Shown piece by piece: positions 1-12,190 of a DNA stretch of 64,000 nucleotides (within the stretch, counting starts at the first letter, position 1; each line of letters begins with the position of its first letter). The notes below the pieces were generated by a model. It saw nothing but the letters and a program-made list of their open reading frames with translations. It had not been told where the DNA came from and did no database searches. Source of the DNA: Tamarix chinensis (Eukaryota > Streptophyta > Magnoliopsida > Caryophyllales > Tamaricaceae); contig CM060180.1 of the NCBI GenBank assembly GCA_030549775.1, positions 88,150,672-88,214,671 on the forward strand. The letters run 5' to 3'. The position numbers and the translations under genes were made by a program.

Positions 1-3000
1 AACACTAGCATCCAATCGAGTGATTCCTTATGAACTTTTGCTCTATAAAAGTTGTTTAGCCTCGAGTGGTTTCTATAAACTAATTGGGTAGTCTTTCAAT
101 TGACAAATTAGTTTACCAACAAGGTAATGGGGATGAATTCATGTATTTTTTTCCTCGAATTAAAAAAATCAATTGGTTTCTTAAAACTTATCGACTAGTT
201 ATTATAACTTATTAGCTAGTTTCACTAACTAGGTTATGAATTTAATTAAGTGAAAAATAATTTTTTCCTTGGTATAAATGGACTGACTAGTTCTAAAAAC
301 ATCTTTATTGGTTACTATGATGCATCAATAGGTTTGGTAAACCATTTAACTATTCTTATATATTCAAAGATATAAAAGTTCAAAGAATTAAAAATATTTG
401 ACTAGTTCATCAAATGGTAAAGTTTTATTCTAATCTAAACATATTCCTCAAGCTAGTTATTTAAGCTAATTAGTTGGTCAGGGTAAACAATCGACTAGTG
501 TCTTCAATTGATTGACCAATCGTCATTAAATGCATAAAATTCTACACATTTTTGGTAGTGTGATTATATGGTTTTTACCTTAATATCTACCCAACACCCT
601 AATTTTTCACTACAAAATAAATCATTTTTAAAACATTAACAAGGCATAGAATACAAAAACACTTATGGAAAAATAGGATATTAACTCCACACTAACACAT
701 GGTATCGACGTCAACCATCCATCCCATGTTAGATACAAGGCTAATAAAATCAACCAAACCAAATACGATAAATATAGTATGGATAATATATTATAAGGAT
801 ACCATAATTAAGCATTTACAACTAAAACCGTGTTGGGTCTCAAAAGAATTAAAACACATGATAGAGAGTAAACTGATAGCACTAATATACATTAGAAATA
901 AGACAATAATAAGGAAAAGATAAAACCTACATCCCTCAAGGGCCTATAAAATAATCTTTAAATATCAACGCTCATATACTTTCAAGCCCAACACAATGTA
1001 GGCCGACTACCAGCCATCTTAAAGAATCTACATATAGTCCATTGGTTGTGGGATTGACACGTAGTGAACCAAACGAGCATATCAAGATGTTATGTATTGA
1101 GTAAGCCAAATTACATCTTGAAAGGAAATTATATAGTAGGTAAGGTTGATACAAGATAAATAATTCATGCTAGAACACATGATCATGTTCAAAAAATATA
1201 GATAAAATCACATGTGTTGTCATGATTATAGAATGCATCATGATTGCATGCCATGCAAACTTAAACAATTAACAAGTCCTCAGCTATTTATCATAACATA
1301 AATATTATGGATATAAATACATACTAAAGAAAAGGTAAGTTAGTTATTCATCTTATTAGATAGTTCTAAGAGCCATTTACTTTAGCCACACATTAGTTCC
1401 ATAATTTAAGTTATCATATTTCATTAAGTTATAAAATTATTTCCTATTAATCCTTTTTGAGTAATGGGCTAGGTTATCTCCCTATGGTCTCTTAATATGA
1501 TGGAACTTACAAAAATATAGAAAGAAATAATGTTTGACTGAACCAAGAAAACCAATAAGGTGACAAGACCCTTTAGTATTTATACCTCATTATATGACAT
1601 TATTGTCTAGAATATGTAAGATATTGAGATTTACTAGGATCCCATCCAAAGCCACCATAAACACCTAAAGGAAGAATAAAAGCCGGTAGCTAATAGAAGA
1701 TAAGATAATCTAGACCCATGTACTTCACCTTTCACTTTAAGCGATTATTATTTTATTCGCTAGGGTTATGTTATCATGTAAATCCCACATAATATGTGAT
1801 TAGAATTCCATTAGTTCATAGCCTTGTTTAACCAAAAAATTAATTTAATCCATTTATGTCAAGAAACTAGTTTAAATTATTTAAGAGCTAAACCATAGCA
1901 TTTTTATTCCACTTTTCTCATTAAAATCTTCCAAAGGTGCTTAATGATAATATCATGAATTATGAACCAGCTAATCTATATAATAAGTTATTTAATTCAT
2001 ACCAAAATATGTGTTCTCAACATAAAGGAATCATTTCATAGCATAATATTAAATGTCAAATCATACCAAAATCAAAAGAAGCAAAATTAACATTCCCTCG
2101 CCTACTTGGTCGATTGGTTTGCAAAAACTATACGATCAATTTGGCTTAGCTAAATATTAGAGTTCTTTATAAAAAAAAACCGAACAATTAGTCAAACTAG
2201 CCTATCATTCTAAGACCAATTGATTAGTTTTGACAAAAAAATCAATGGGTTTAACTAGAGACTGCCTAGAATTATTATCAGAGAACCAATTGACTCCTTG
2301 GGCTAACCAATCAAATTTTTTTTTTTACCATCAGTCACTTGGTTAGGCATAGTCAGTCAATAGGTTCAAATAGAGAGCAACCAAAATTCACTAAAGACAT
2401 AAAAGTTGGAAGGTTAAGCTAACAAGTTTATTATGATAAGAACAAGTTAGTTGATTAGGCTTGAACAATCGTTTAGCCTTTGCGCAAAAGTCATATTCAA
2501 TCTTTCTAAAGAGGATCAAACTCCAAACCCAAAAACATAAAAATCATGAAATTAACATTATGTAAAACCAAGATTTAGCATTCTCATATGCCACATCATG
2601 TTGTTGTAATTATACAGAATCAACAACATATTTTCATGAATTCATATTTTTCTAAAGTACTTAAATCAACTAGAACAATTCATCAATATACTAACATTAC
2701 CATATAATCATGAAATAGATCTTATTTTACAACCTATACTAGCTTAAATGCTTATTTATTCAACATTGCAAAGTTAAGAATGCCTTAATTATATCATTAG
2801 CAAATATCCACACCAAAACTAAAAAATCTATAGTTGTAAAATATTGGTTCTCAATAATCTTGAAATAAGAGATTAAAACTAAAAATATATTTCTTAAAAT
2901 ATCATAAATAAATAGAGGAAAAATATTAAAAAAATGTTCAAGTTTATCACTCAAAGAATATTTTAAGAAAAATTAGCTGAAAACCTAAAATTATTCTAAA

Positions 3001-3900
3001 ATCTAACATTTCTTACTTCAAGGTGAAACAAGAAGGAATTATACGAAGGAAAAGAAGTGGTAAACAAATCAGAATTAAGGCATGAAAGGAGTAAGACAAA
3101 TTTTGCAAAACAAGTTTCTTTGAAAATGAAGGGGAGAGGTGTTATATATTAAAACCCTAATTGTCCTACTCAAAATTAGGCTAAATAAAGTGGATTCATC
3201 TAGAACTTGGCTTACATTCTTCTTAGATCCAAAATAATGTTTTTTGAAAAATGAACATCAAGATTTGTTAGAAAAAAGTGAAACACAATAGGGGGGTCAA
3301 GGTAGATTAGGGTGGGAAACAAATCTCTTAGGTTTGTAGTGATAATCTAAAATGGATCATCTGTACAAAGCTACATAGAGGAGGGAGAAAGAAAAAAGAC
3401 AAAGGGATGTGGTCATGCTCCCACTCTCTATCAATTATAACCTTCAAACCCATTCGAGGAAAGGAAAAGGTAAGGTATAGCATCAAAAGAGCTAATGATT
3501 GCTCAAGAATAGATTGAACCTGTATTATCAAAGTCCTAGAATGTTAAAAGAGTTTCTTTGAGGAAAATCAAGTTCAAAAACCACTCAACTCGGCAAACTA
3601 ATTGATTGATTTGGTTGAAAAGTTAACTATTCTAAAGAGTAGTCAATAGGCTTCCTAAACATGTCAGTTAGTTCCACAAAACCAAACTCATCCTAGAGAA
3701 TGAATGATCAGTTGATCGATTCATAGAAGATGCTGATTAGTATGCTAGAAAAACTCATTTTCTCTCAAATTTAAAAATTTTCCAATTCATTTGCAAATCA
3801 AATCTAAAATATATTTCCAAATCAAGATTCAACATCATCCAAACTTCACTAAACATAATAATTTCAACTTTCTAAATCTAAATTTATGGATATTGAAATA
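1..3900 (-). repeat. Decayed LTR-like AT-rich repeat, reverse orientation
   Basis: No coding capacity was recognised. The stretch at about 1680-1718 matches, on the opposite strand, about 19745-19785 inside the E1 LTR (both contain a TATTAGCTA core with similar flanks). The many GACTAGT/GATTGG-type words also recur in the E1 LTRs. I infer an old LTR of the same broad family lying on the minus strand, with ends I could not define. The short open frames at 699-923, 972-1154, 2760-2954 and 3328-3531 show no recognisable domain and are treated as chance. Confidence 0.45.
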
Positions 3901-4684
3901 TACTTTGTTGGATCATCGTATATATAGAATTTATTTAGTAGATGAAAGCTCAACTTTTGAGCTTTAATTAATTGAAGAATACATTCTTACTCATCCTTGT
4001 AAACATTTTTCAACAAAAAAAAATTGAAATTTGAATTTTTTGAGAATATGTAAAAAATGATCTTATTTTCTCATTTTAGTTGGAATCAATTCTCTCATCG
4101 CAATCTAGCTACATTAAACTCACAAATTCTTTATATAATAAATTATGAGATTCTTTGCAATCACCACATCAATCCTATCAAATTTTTTATTTATAGGTTG
4201 TTGGCTAGCCTAGTGGTAGTCAAGTAGAAGCACTTGTTTTATTTTGCCTTAAAGCAGTCCCTCATTTACTCTTCTACACTTGTGATATTTTTAAGGATAT
4301 AAATAGTTAATGGTTAGGTCACCTAAATGGCTTTGGTTTGCCTTGGAATCTTATATATTGTAAGATGTAGACGTTGGAATCCATGTATAAGACTTTTGAG
4401 GCTAATGTCCAATGTTGGTGAAGCGAGATGCTCCTTTTCTTTATTTTATTATGCTATATGGGTTCTTTTTCCTATTGTGGTAGGAAGGGATGCATTAATG
4501 TTTGTCCATACATGGTTAGGAAGGATATCTTATGTTACTTGATAAGATACCATAAAAAGTTCATGGTGGAGAGTTAGTGTAGTTGCTCAAATATCTTAAC
4601 AAATGGACTTATAAGGTTATAATAGTGGGGCATTCAATGGTGTTAATATAAGAGTTTCTTGTTTCTTTCTATATTATCATGCTA
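3901..4684. other. Unassigned AT-rich stretch
   Basis: No repeat end, domain or RNA gene was recognised. A 71-codon open frame at 4327-4542 (+) has no motif I recognise, no clear gene context and is probably chance. Confidence 0.4.
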
Positions 4685-5902
4685 TTGTTTGTTCCAACCC
4701 ACCAACCCGACCTGATCCGACATAACTTGATAAATTCATCAACTAGACCTAACAAAAAACTTACCTGAAACTAGCCCGACTTGACATAAACTTGATGCAA
4801 CCCTAACCCCACATTAACTCGACCTGTTATCAACTTGACCTTCTACCAACCCGATTCGTTATCAACCCGACAACTACCAACCCGACCTGACCTGACCCGA
4901 CTCAACAAACTAAATGCAATATTAATAGATTATGATAATTAAAGAAATACACATGTCTTATTATATATTTAAAAATTTTTAAAATATATTATTATTTAAA
5001 TTTTGCTTATTTTTCTTACTTTTATTGTGAACTTACTTATTCACCAACAATATTCTTATTTTATCGAGTTTTTGCATAAAAATACAACATTATAATAGGA
5101 TGATAATAATAAATAAAAATTAATTAATAACATATTATTAATTGCATCCATACATAAAGTTAAAGTTAATGGTTACTTACAAGGTTAATAATTTAGATTC
5201 GTTTTGTGGTCAATGTCTGATTCAACTCAAATCTAAAGTGATTCGATTTAGGATCAGCTCAGCCCAACCCCAACCTGAGTCATCAAAACTAAAAAAGATC
5301 TAATTTGTTAAATGAACCCAAACCTGACTAGTTAAATTGACTCAAAGACAAAATCCCCTAAATATGATCTTTATCGGCCCAATCTCGACCTAATTGGGAT
5401 ATAAATTGGCGGGTTCAGGGCCGTTCCGCTATCTATACCCATGTTGGAATTCATACCCATACCATAACTGAATGAGTATCCAATTACACATCCCTATTCA
5501 TATCCATTGGATATCTATTATTGGATGAATAATATTTTTACCCATTAATGGATATTATACAATGGATAAACTCATTTAGAGTTAAGCTAATGGATAATTT
5601 GAACTTTAATTTATACTATATTTATTTTAAATTTAAAGGTAAAGGGTAATTATATATCGAGTAAATGAATATGGATATGGATATGGGTATAAGTATGGGT
5701 ACAAATATAGATATCTCATACCCGTATCATATGGGTATTTTTTTCCATACACCATATCTATTTATCCATGTCCGTTTAAGTATTTGATGGATAAATCCAA
5801 TTGTGTTTCATGTAAAATTCACCCCATTTATATCTATAGACCTGACCCAATCTAACAAGCTAATTCGAAATCATCTAAACACTACCCAGCTCAAACCCAA
5901 AC
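4685..5902. repeat. Degenerate CCGACCTGA-type repeat tract, left part
   Basis: About 4690-4915 and 5200-5450 are full of words such as CCAACCCGACCTGA and GACCCGACTCAAC. Between 5440 and 5830 there are TACCCATA/GGATAT-type words (ATGGATATGGATATGGGTA near 5667). The same CGACCTGAACC vocabulary continues at 15476-15730, immediately after LTR A, so one repeat was split by LTR A. The element class is unknown and no coding region was seen. Confidence 0.55.
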
Positions 5903-6426
5903 TGTAACACCCCCAAAATCACTACTGAAAATTTTCATTTTATTTAAGATTTAGCGAAAGCAAGTAAATCAAAACTTGTAAATTTCGAGGATATTACCAC
6001 CATGATTAGTACAAGCATGGCCCACAACCGGTCTCATACTAACCACAATGCTAAAGAAGAATTAACAACTAGCGTAATTCTAACTCAAAGCTAGGCTTCA
6101 TAAAACCATTGAAATGTTCATAAGACAGAAATTAGAGTAAGCGGAAAAGAGATTACACTCCAAAATACATAATTAAAAATTCCTAAAAAGGAAATAAGGC
6201 TATAATACGATAAAAATTTAGTTTGAGAAATCTAGTAGAAAATAAAGAACATAGGAAGTAAATCTGAGCACATAGCTCTTGATCCTAGACCAAGTCCATG
6301 CTCAACACTCAGCCACGCCCGATGCCTCGTAAGCATCGAAGGCAACGAAAACAACATCATCAACCTACACAAATTCAAAGGGGCCTTCTGCTCCTGGGAA
6401 TGAGTATCACCCATGAAATGGGTGGT

Positions 6427-6443
6427 CAGTACGCTACGTACTG
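6427..6443. promoter_or_regulatory. Inverted repeat CAGTACG-CTA-CGTACTG in LTR A
   Basis: This is a perfect 7-bp stem with a 3-nt loop. It recurs at the same place in LTR C (58163-58179) and in mutated form in LTRs B, D and E2. It sits next to a CACCCAT/ATGGGTG stem. The function is unknown; an RNA structural or cis-regulatory role is an inference. Confidence 0.6.
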
Positions 6444-8772
6444 AGCAAGATAACCATGTAACTAAGGCCAACACACAAGGCATATAACACAAGCATTATC
6501 ACATAAGTAGCATATACTAGTTACAGATAAATAAAGGCCAAGTTGTAGTCCAAATCATTTAATTCTTCTAAATCTTTGATCAAATCTCATTTCACACCAT
6601 GCTTATTATCATTTCATGCGAGTGTGGGAGCCCTACTATTATAGTTGATGGACCGAAAACATATAGGACATAATGCTTCTAACCACTATTATTGCTGGTG
6701 GATTGGTCTCCCTGGGAAGATTCTCCTAACCATTATTATTCACCAGTGGACCTATCTGACTCTGACTCTCACGGTGTTTCACTATAAATGCTTAATGTAT
6801 TTCCTATATCTTATCACATTTACATTCGGTTTGTTGAGCACATAATCCCCCACTATTATATCAGGAGGATCAGAAACAGACATGCCATAATGCTCCTGAC
6901 CACTATTATTCGCAAGTGGATCGGTTTTTAGGGCACCCCAAATCTTGGCCACTATTATTCGCTGGTGGACCAATATGGGCCCGGCTCAATAGTCTTCCGC
7001 TTTAAATGATTAGTATTTTATTCTTATCGTATCCGATAAGTTTTCACCCTATACATGGATGTCACAATCTATCTACTCTTATTCTCCCAAAGGGCCCATC
7101 CCATATCTTAAGACTCTGCCCCTCTTAACACACCACAACATCATTTCGTTATTCTACTTACTCACATTGGAGGCCCAACTCCTAAGTGTGTGGGTTAAGG
7201 CCCACTACCTTACAGCTCCAAGTCCACTCACTACCTTACCCTAAGATTTTCTCTAGAAACCCTAATTTGGGCCTATTTAGCCCATCCTTATTTGCCTCAC
7301 ACAACCATGGCCATTTAACACCCCACACATTACCTCCCTTAGATTAACCTCCATCTACTTCCCCAAATACACATGTGACCACGAAACCCTAGGTGGCCAC
7401 ACCAAACCCTAGTTGGCCACACCAAACCCTAGCATCCTTCTTTCCACATGTTACCCCTCCATTTCTTACCTTCTACTCTTGCTTTCCCATGATACCCATA
7501 CTCACCCTACACATGACATTCCTTTAGCCTCATCCCATACTCCACTCACCCTCAATTTTTTTTACTTTCACCACCTTATTAAATTAGGGATTTCCTCCCA
7601 AACCCTAGCCCGGTCTCCTGTGCACCCTTATACTATCCCACATAATATTTTGACCCAAAGCCTCCAAACACCCAAACAACTCTTCCTTTACCTTCCTTAC
7701 ATCCCAAAGCAACTTTTCACACGTAAAGATTGTCTCTATGGAGACTCCATCCACCCCATGCAAGCTTAAATATTTTTTTGCAAAACCTTAAAATTCCCAT
7801 GCAAAACCTAGATTCCCTCATGCAAAGTTCACCCACTCTTTTTATTTTATTCATATTCCCCTCTTATTTTCCGTTTCATGGATCATGGGATATTTAGGTC
7901 AATCCTATGTCCCCTTGGTCAATTTACTTCCGCTTGGTCAACTTACTTCCCCATTTTCCTTTTTCATCCTTTCACCCCATATCAATATATTAAATATCCT
8001 AGCATGCATGGTTTAAGGGACCACATCACAATAACAACATTTTTATATTACACACATGACATAAGAAAACACATGACCATATCTCAACTCCAAGCTGCAC
8101 TACAGAGAAAACAGTTATAATGATAATCACAAGATATATAACATATCATGATACATAGCATACAAGGCACATAACATACATAGGGCCTTAGCTATATCCT
8201 TACCTAACATGTTAGTGGTCTTGGAGCATGCTCTTACGCCTCCTTAGGATTTTGACTGGGCTCACCTATAAGGGAGAAAAACTAAGGATTAATTCCATCC
8301 TACCAAAAATATTATTATTTCCTACTTTATTCTAATATTAGGGTTACTATTATTAAAAGAAACTTTACAAGTAAAAATAGGGTTTGTAATTCCCAAATTA
8401 GCCTTCTAGGGTATTACTAGTCAAATAGGTTTATGTTAATATTTATAGACATATTTATATTATTAAAGCTAATATCTTTATTACTTCTAATAATAGTAAT
8501 AATACTAGTTGTACCAAAAATAGTGATATTACTAATAATAATAATACTAATACTCATTGAAATAGAAACCCTACTATTATCAAGGTTAAGGCTAATAATA
8601 GGGTTAGTAATAAAAATAATAATATAATAATAGTAATATTAATAAAAATAATAATATTTCTAAGGATAATACTAATACTAATACTAATAATCGAAATAAT
8701 GATATTTATATGGGTAAAAGATCGAATATTTACAAAAGTAATAATAGAAATAATATACTAAGGCTAGCACTC

Positions 8773-8807
<35 letters not shown>

Positions 8808-8894
8808 GATAATAGTAATAGTCAAATAGTAAATAATAATAATAGGGTTTGAATATTTATAATAGAAATAAAAGTGATAATATGACAAAGTTAG

Positions 8895-8959
<65 letters not shown>

Positions 8960-9150
8960 TTGATAATTATAATAATGATTATAAAAATAATGATAATTGA
9001 AATAATAATAAAAATAAGGTTTTAACCCCTTAATAATAATAATAGAATTAATATTTGAAGCTATAAATAATAATAAGTATGATAAATAATAATAATAATA
9101 ATAATGATGATAACATGATAATAATAACAATAATAATAATAGTAATTATA
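8773..9150. repeat. AAT-type microsatellite region in LTR A
   Basis: (ATA)n runs at about 8773-8805 and 8897-8960, with imperfect flanking copies to about 9150. They occupy the same slot as in LTRs B, C and E2. The tyrosine-rich open frame on the minus strand is only this microsatellite translated. Confidence 0.9.
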
Positions 9151-10609
9151 ATAAAATAAATACAAATAACGAGAATAAATTTTGGACAATTAGGGTTTAA
9201 GGATTGAGAGGGGTTAGGGTACCACCTACGGTTAGTGGTGACCGACGACACTGATGGTAGTAGCGGTGGTGGGAAAAAGGGAAAAAGGGGAAAACATTAG
9301 GTGTTTAGGGTGGGAGAGGGGAAGTTGAGGTGGTGGAGGAAGCCTAGGTTGAGAGGGTTGGACTACTGGTGGTGGTGTAGCCAAAGGTGGTGGCTTATGA
9401 GGGTGGATGTGGTGGCCGAAAGTGGTGGAGGGGGAGGAAGGGAGAAGAAGAGGGAGGCAGGGAAAAAGGGACGTAGGGGGATCTAGAGGGAGTTTGTAAG
9501 ACCCCCAAATTTTACACATTGTTTTTTAAAACAAGACTTATAAATTAAAACCGTAAAATTCGGGGATGTTACCACAACACTCAATACCGGACCGGTTTAC
9601 TCCTACCGTCCCAGTACCAAGTGCTAAGGCTAAGAAAAGTGCACATACACTAATAAATAATCAAAATTTATAAATACGGAAATCAGAGTATGCAAAAGTC
9701 TTTACATAATTAGAAATACTAGCTATTATTATTCAGAGAAGAAAATTAGCAATAATAAAAAAATTGTTTCTAAAGGGTCAATCACAATGAGCACAAAGAT
9801 AAAAATCTCATGATGGAAAAACTGCCACGCCACTCCAGGAACTGATCCAGCCCAAATTCATCACTCTGCTCCACTCGATGTCCCATAGACATCAATAGCA
9901 TCGAAATAAGCATCTCCTACTTGCAACATGTTAGATGGGCCTTCTGCTCGTAGGTAGGGAGCAGCACCCATGAAATAGGTGATCATACTCTACGTACTGA
10001 GTAAGGTAACTGAGCACTAAGGCCAACACATAAGCATATAGAATCATACAAGACATTAATCAACTTACACTTACAAACCCACACATATAGTACATAAGGT
10101 CATGAAGAAAATCATTCAACTTAGAAATGATCAAGCCTATACGTAAAGGCCCACCTATTCCAGATTAATTATTAAATAACTCTTTTATCAAAAATAAATT
10201 CATGCCATTTCTTTATCAAGTCCACACGAGTATGGGAACCCCACTCTTTTAATTGGTGGATCGATCTGGCCCCTTCTCGTACAGTGTTCCACTATAAGTA
10301 ATAGTGTCTTTTACATCTTAACAACTATAGAGTTTAGTTGTTGAGCTCGGGATCCCTCACTATTATAGCCGGTGGAGGAGTCGCGAAGGTAACATATCCT
10401 GCCACTATTTTAGCCGATGGATCGGTCTGGCCCCAGCTCAACATCTTCCACTTTACGTAATTAATATTTTAAGTATCTTATTTGGAAATCTATACCAAGA
10501 CATGCAAGTCCACCTCCTACCATGCTTACTTTTCAACTCAGGTTAACCACTCTAACCCTAGTCAACCACTCCCAACATGGTTAACCATGACCTACCCTAA
10601 CACCCATGC

Positions 10610-10830
10610 AAACCCTAGCTCCACATAAACCCTACTCCCATGCAAAACCCTAGCTCCACCATGCAAACCCTATTACCACCATGTAACCATTAATACCACC
10701 ATGTAAACCCTAATACCACCATGCAACATTAATACCATCGTACAAACCCTAATACCACCATGCAACCACTACTCCATACAAAACCCTAACACCATGCAAC
10801 TCCATGCAAAACCCTAACACCATGCAACTC
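10610..10830. repeat. Short tandem array with telomere-like AAACCCTAA words
   Basis: Degenerate units of about 30 bp combine ACCACCATGCAA and AAACCCTAATA. LTR A has a related pair (CACACCAAACCCTAG, 7399-7432) and LTR C a related but different array (58890-59330). This is an internal LTR minisatellite, not a telomere. Confidence 0.7.
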
Positions 10831-11125
10831 CCCATCATTATTTTATAACCCTATCATGTATGTCTCAAGGTCACATCATAACATAATAGTAACACATTTA
10901 TACACATCATTTATTTACACAAACATACCTCAACTCCATATTATACTGCATTCATAAAAATTATATAATAAACACATAAAGTACACTATAACTCATATCA
11001 CATGGCATGCATGGCATATAAATCACATATTACACAAATGTCCTTAACACCCCTTACCTAGAATGTTACCGGTCTTGGAGCACGCTCCTATACTACTTGA
11101 GGGAATTGAATGGGCTCACCTATTA

Positions 11126-11382
11126 TGTAACACCCCGAGTCGATACGACCACGCGAGGCTACCTTAGAGAGAGCGCTTTGTCCTCACTCACACACTTCCC
11201 AAGAAATTTTTTAGAAAATTTCCGAAACTTCCCAGGAGGGTCACCCATCCTAAAATTTCTCCAGAGCCAGCACACTTAACTATGGAGTTCTTAGAATGGA
11301 ATCACCAAAAGGATGGTATAGCATGTTGATATAAGTAGCCAAATCACTCCTTATAACACTCCGCTCAATTTGGGGTATTAAA
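11126..11382 (-). repeat. Cassandra 3' LTR (left copy)
   Basis: 257 bp, with the terminal CA mutated to AA at 11381-11382. Compared with the right LTR it lacks an internal segment (around TTTCAGATTGATCGGCTGG in the right copy). Its 5S-derived part is at 11226-11320. Confidence 0.88.
11226..11320 (-). ncRNA. 5S rRNA-derived segment in Cassandra left LTR
   Basis: Read on the minus strand, this resembles plant 5S rRNA: a GGTGATTCCATT region, then GAACTCCATAGTTAAGTGTGC (box A region), then AGGATGGGTGACCCTCCTGG (box C region). The substitutions make a functional 5S gene unlikely. In the family this segment supplies RNA polymerase III promoter elements. Confidence 0.85.
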
Positions 11383-11398
11383 TTCACCCCCACTCAAA
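11383..11398 (-). other. Polypurine tract of Cassandra
   Basis: On the minus strand it reads GAGTGGGGGTGAAT, immediately before the left (3') LTR, as expected for plus-strand priming in an LTR element on this strand. Confidence 0.7.
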
Positions 11399-11510
11399 GA
11401 ATGCAACGTCCTCATTCTGCCTCAACCACTAACTGTCTTAAATAGAGTTTATCCCAAGAATCATCCCATTAGGAGGCTGACTGGCTCATCCAAGTTCAGC
11501 TCACGGTTGC

Positions 11511-11528
11511 GGTTTCGCTCTGATACCA
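11511..11528 (-). other. Primer binding site of Cassandra (tRNA-Met type)
   Basis: The minus strand reads TGGTATCAGAGCGAAACC, beginning two bases inside the right (5') LTR. TGGTATCAGAGC is the standard plant initiator-methionine tRNA primer binding sequence. Confidence 0.85.
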
Positions 11529-11530
11529 TT

Positions 11531-11836
11531 TGCAGCACCCCGAGTCGATACGACCATGCTGGGGCTACCTTAGAGTGCTTTCAGATTGATCGGCTGGCCC
11601 CATAGATCAACACGAGTCCTTTCAGCGCGCTTTGTCCTCACTCACGCACTTCCCGAGAAATTTTTCAGAAAATTTTCGAAACTTCCCAGGAGGGTCACCT
11701 ATCCTAAAATTGCTCCATATCTAGTATGCTTAACTATGGAGTTCTTATGATGGAATCACCAAAAGGATGGTATACCATGTTGATATAAGTAGCCAAATCA
11801 CTCCTTATAACACTCCGCTCAATTTGGGGTATTACA
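11531..11836 (-). repeat. Cassandra 5' LTR (right copy)
   Basis: 306 bp, from TGCAGCACCCCGAGTC to GGGGTATTACA. It matches the left LTR apart from scattered substitutions and the extra segment at about 11575-11625. Confidence 0.9.
11681..11775 (-). ncRNA. 5S rRNA-derived segment in Cassandra right LTR
   Basis: The minus strand contains GAACTCCATAGTTAAGCATAC and AGGATAGGTGACCCTCC, collinear with boxes A and C of plant 5S rRNA. It is degenerate, so it is a domesticated promoter-bearing relic rather than a ribosomal gene. Confidence 0.85.
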
Positions 11837-12049
11837 TATTATGGGGAAAAAATACTAGAATTAAGTTTCCTCCCAAAAAATACTATTATTTACTAACTTC
11901 CTAAGACTTGGTTTTTAATTAAAATACTACTATACTAAAATTAACTATACAAAATACTACTAAAAATACTAATAATAATACTAATGTAATTTAAAATGAA
12001 AAGGTGATATAAAGGTTTCTACCCTTCACCAAAAATAAGGCTATCAACG

Positions 12050-12190
12050 ATAATAATAATAAAATTTTTAATAATAACAAAATATTAGTAATAATACTAA
12101 TATTAATAGGAATAATAATAATAAATAATAATAATAATAATAATAAAATAATAATAATAATAATAATATAAGCTTAAAATTACAAGGTGG
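12050..12190. repeat. AAT-type microsatellite in LTR B
   Basis: Runs of AAT/ATA at about 12050-12170, with more imperfect copies up to 12540. Same relative slot as in LTRs A and C. Confidence 0.85.

Larger units (their letters stand above)
5903..9494 (-). mobile_element. Solo LTR A, left part (interrupted by LTR B)
   Basis: The LTR starts with TGTAACACCCCCAAAAT right after CAAAC (5898-5902). It carries the family landmarks in order. A CACCCAT-GAA-ATGGGTG stem (about 6410-6425) is followed by the stem CAGTACGCTACGTACTG (6427-6443). CCACTATTATT...GGTGG hairpin units follow (6635-6970), then a CCAAACCCTA stretch (7380-7430), a splice-site-like block (about 8195-8255), an AAT-rich region (8420-9170) and a G-rich tract (9230-9490). 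It resumes at 14294 and ends with TATTTCA at 15475, followed by AAAAC, a one-mismatch copy of the CAAAC flank. Without LTR B the LTR is about 4.8 kb. No internal domain or second LTR is present, so I read it as a solo LTR. Minus orientation is inferred from comparison with the LTRs of E2. Confidence 0.75.
11126..11836 (-). mobile_element. Cassandra TRIM retrotransposon, complete
   Basis: This 711-bp element begins TGTAACACCCCGAGTC and ends TTTGGGGTATTACA, between direct repeats TATTA at 11121-11125 and 11837-11841. It has two LTRs (11126-11382 and 11531-11836) and an internal region of about 150 bp with no coding capacity. A primer binding site lies next to the right LTR and a GGGGG-containing polypurine tract (minus strand) next to the left LTR, so the element lies on the minus strand. 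Each LTR carries a 5S rRNA-derived segment, the hallmark of the Cassandra family of terminal-repeat retrotransposons in miniature. The left LTR lacks about 50 bp present in the right one. The element is non-autonomous and would need proteins from other retrotransposons. Confidence 0.93.

Noticed and set aside
608..625. CACTACAAAATAA as the start of another CACTA element
   Set aside because: No matching inverted end or subterminal words nearby; CACTACAAAA is a common short word (also at about 28303).
8897..9130. Poly-tyrosine open frame
   Set aside because: AAT microsatellite read on the minus strand.
10610..10830. Interstitial telomere
   Set aside because: AAACCCTAA words are interrupted by other sequence and belong to an LTR minisatellite.
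11226..11320. Functional 5S rRNA gene
   Set aside because: Only partial similarity, with substitutions, and located in a Cassandra LTR with a second copy in the other LTR.
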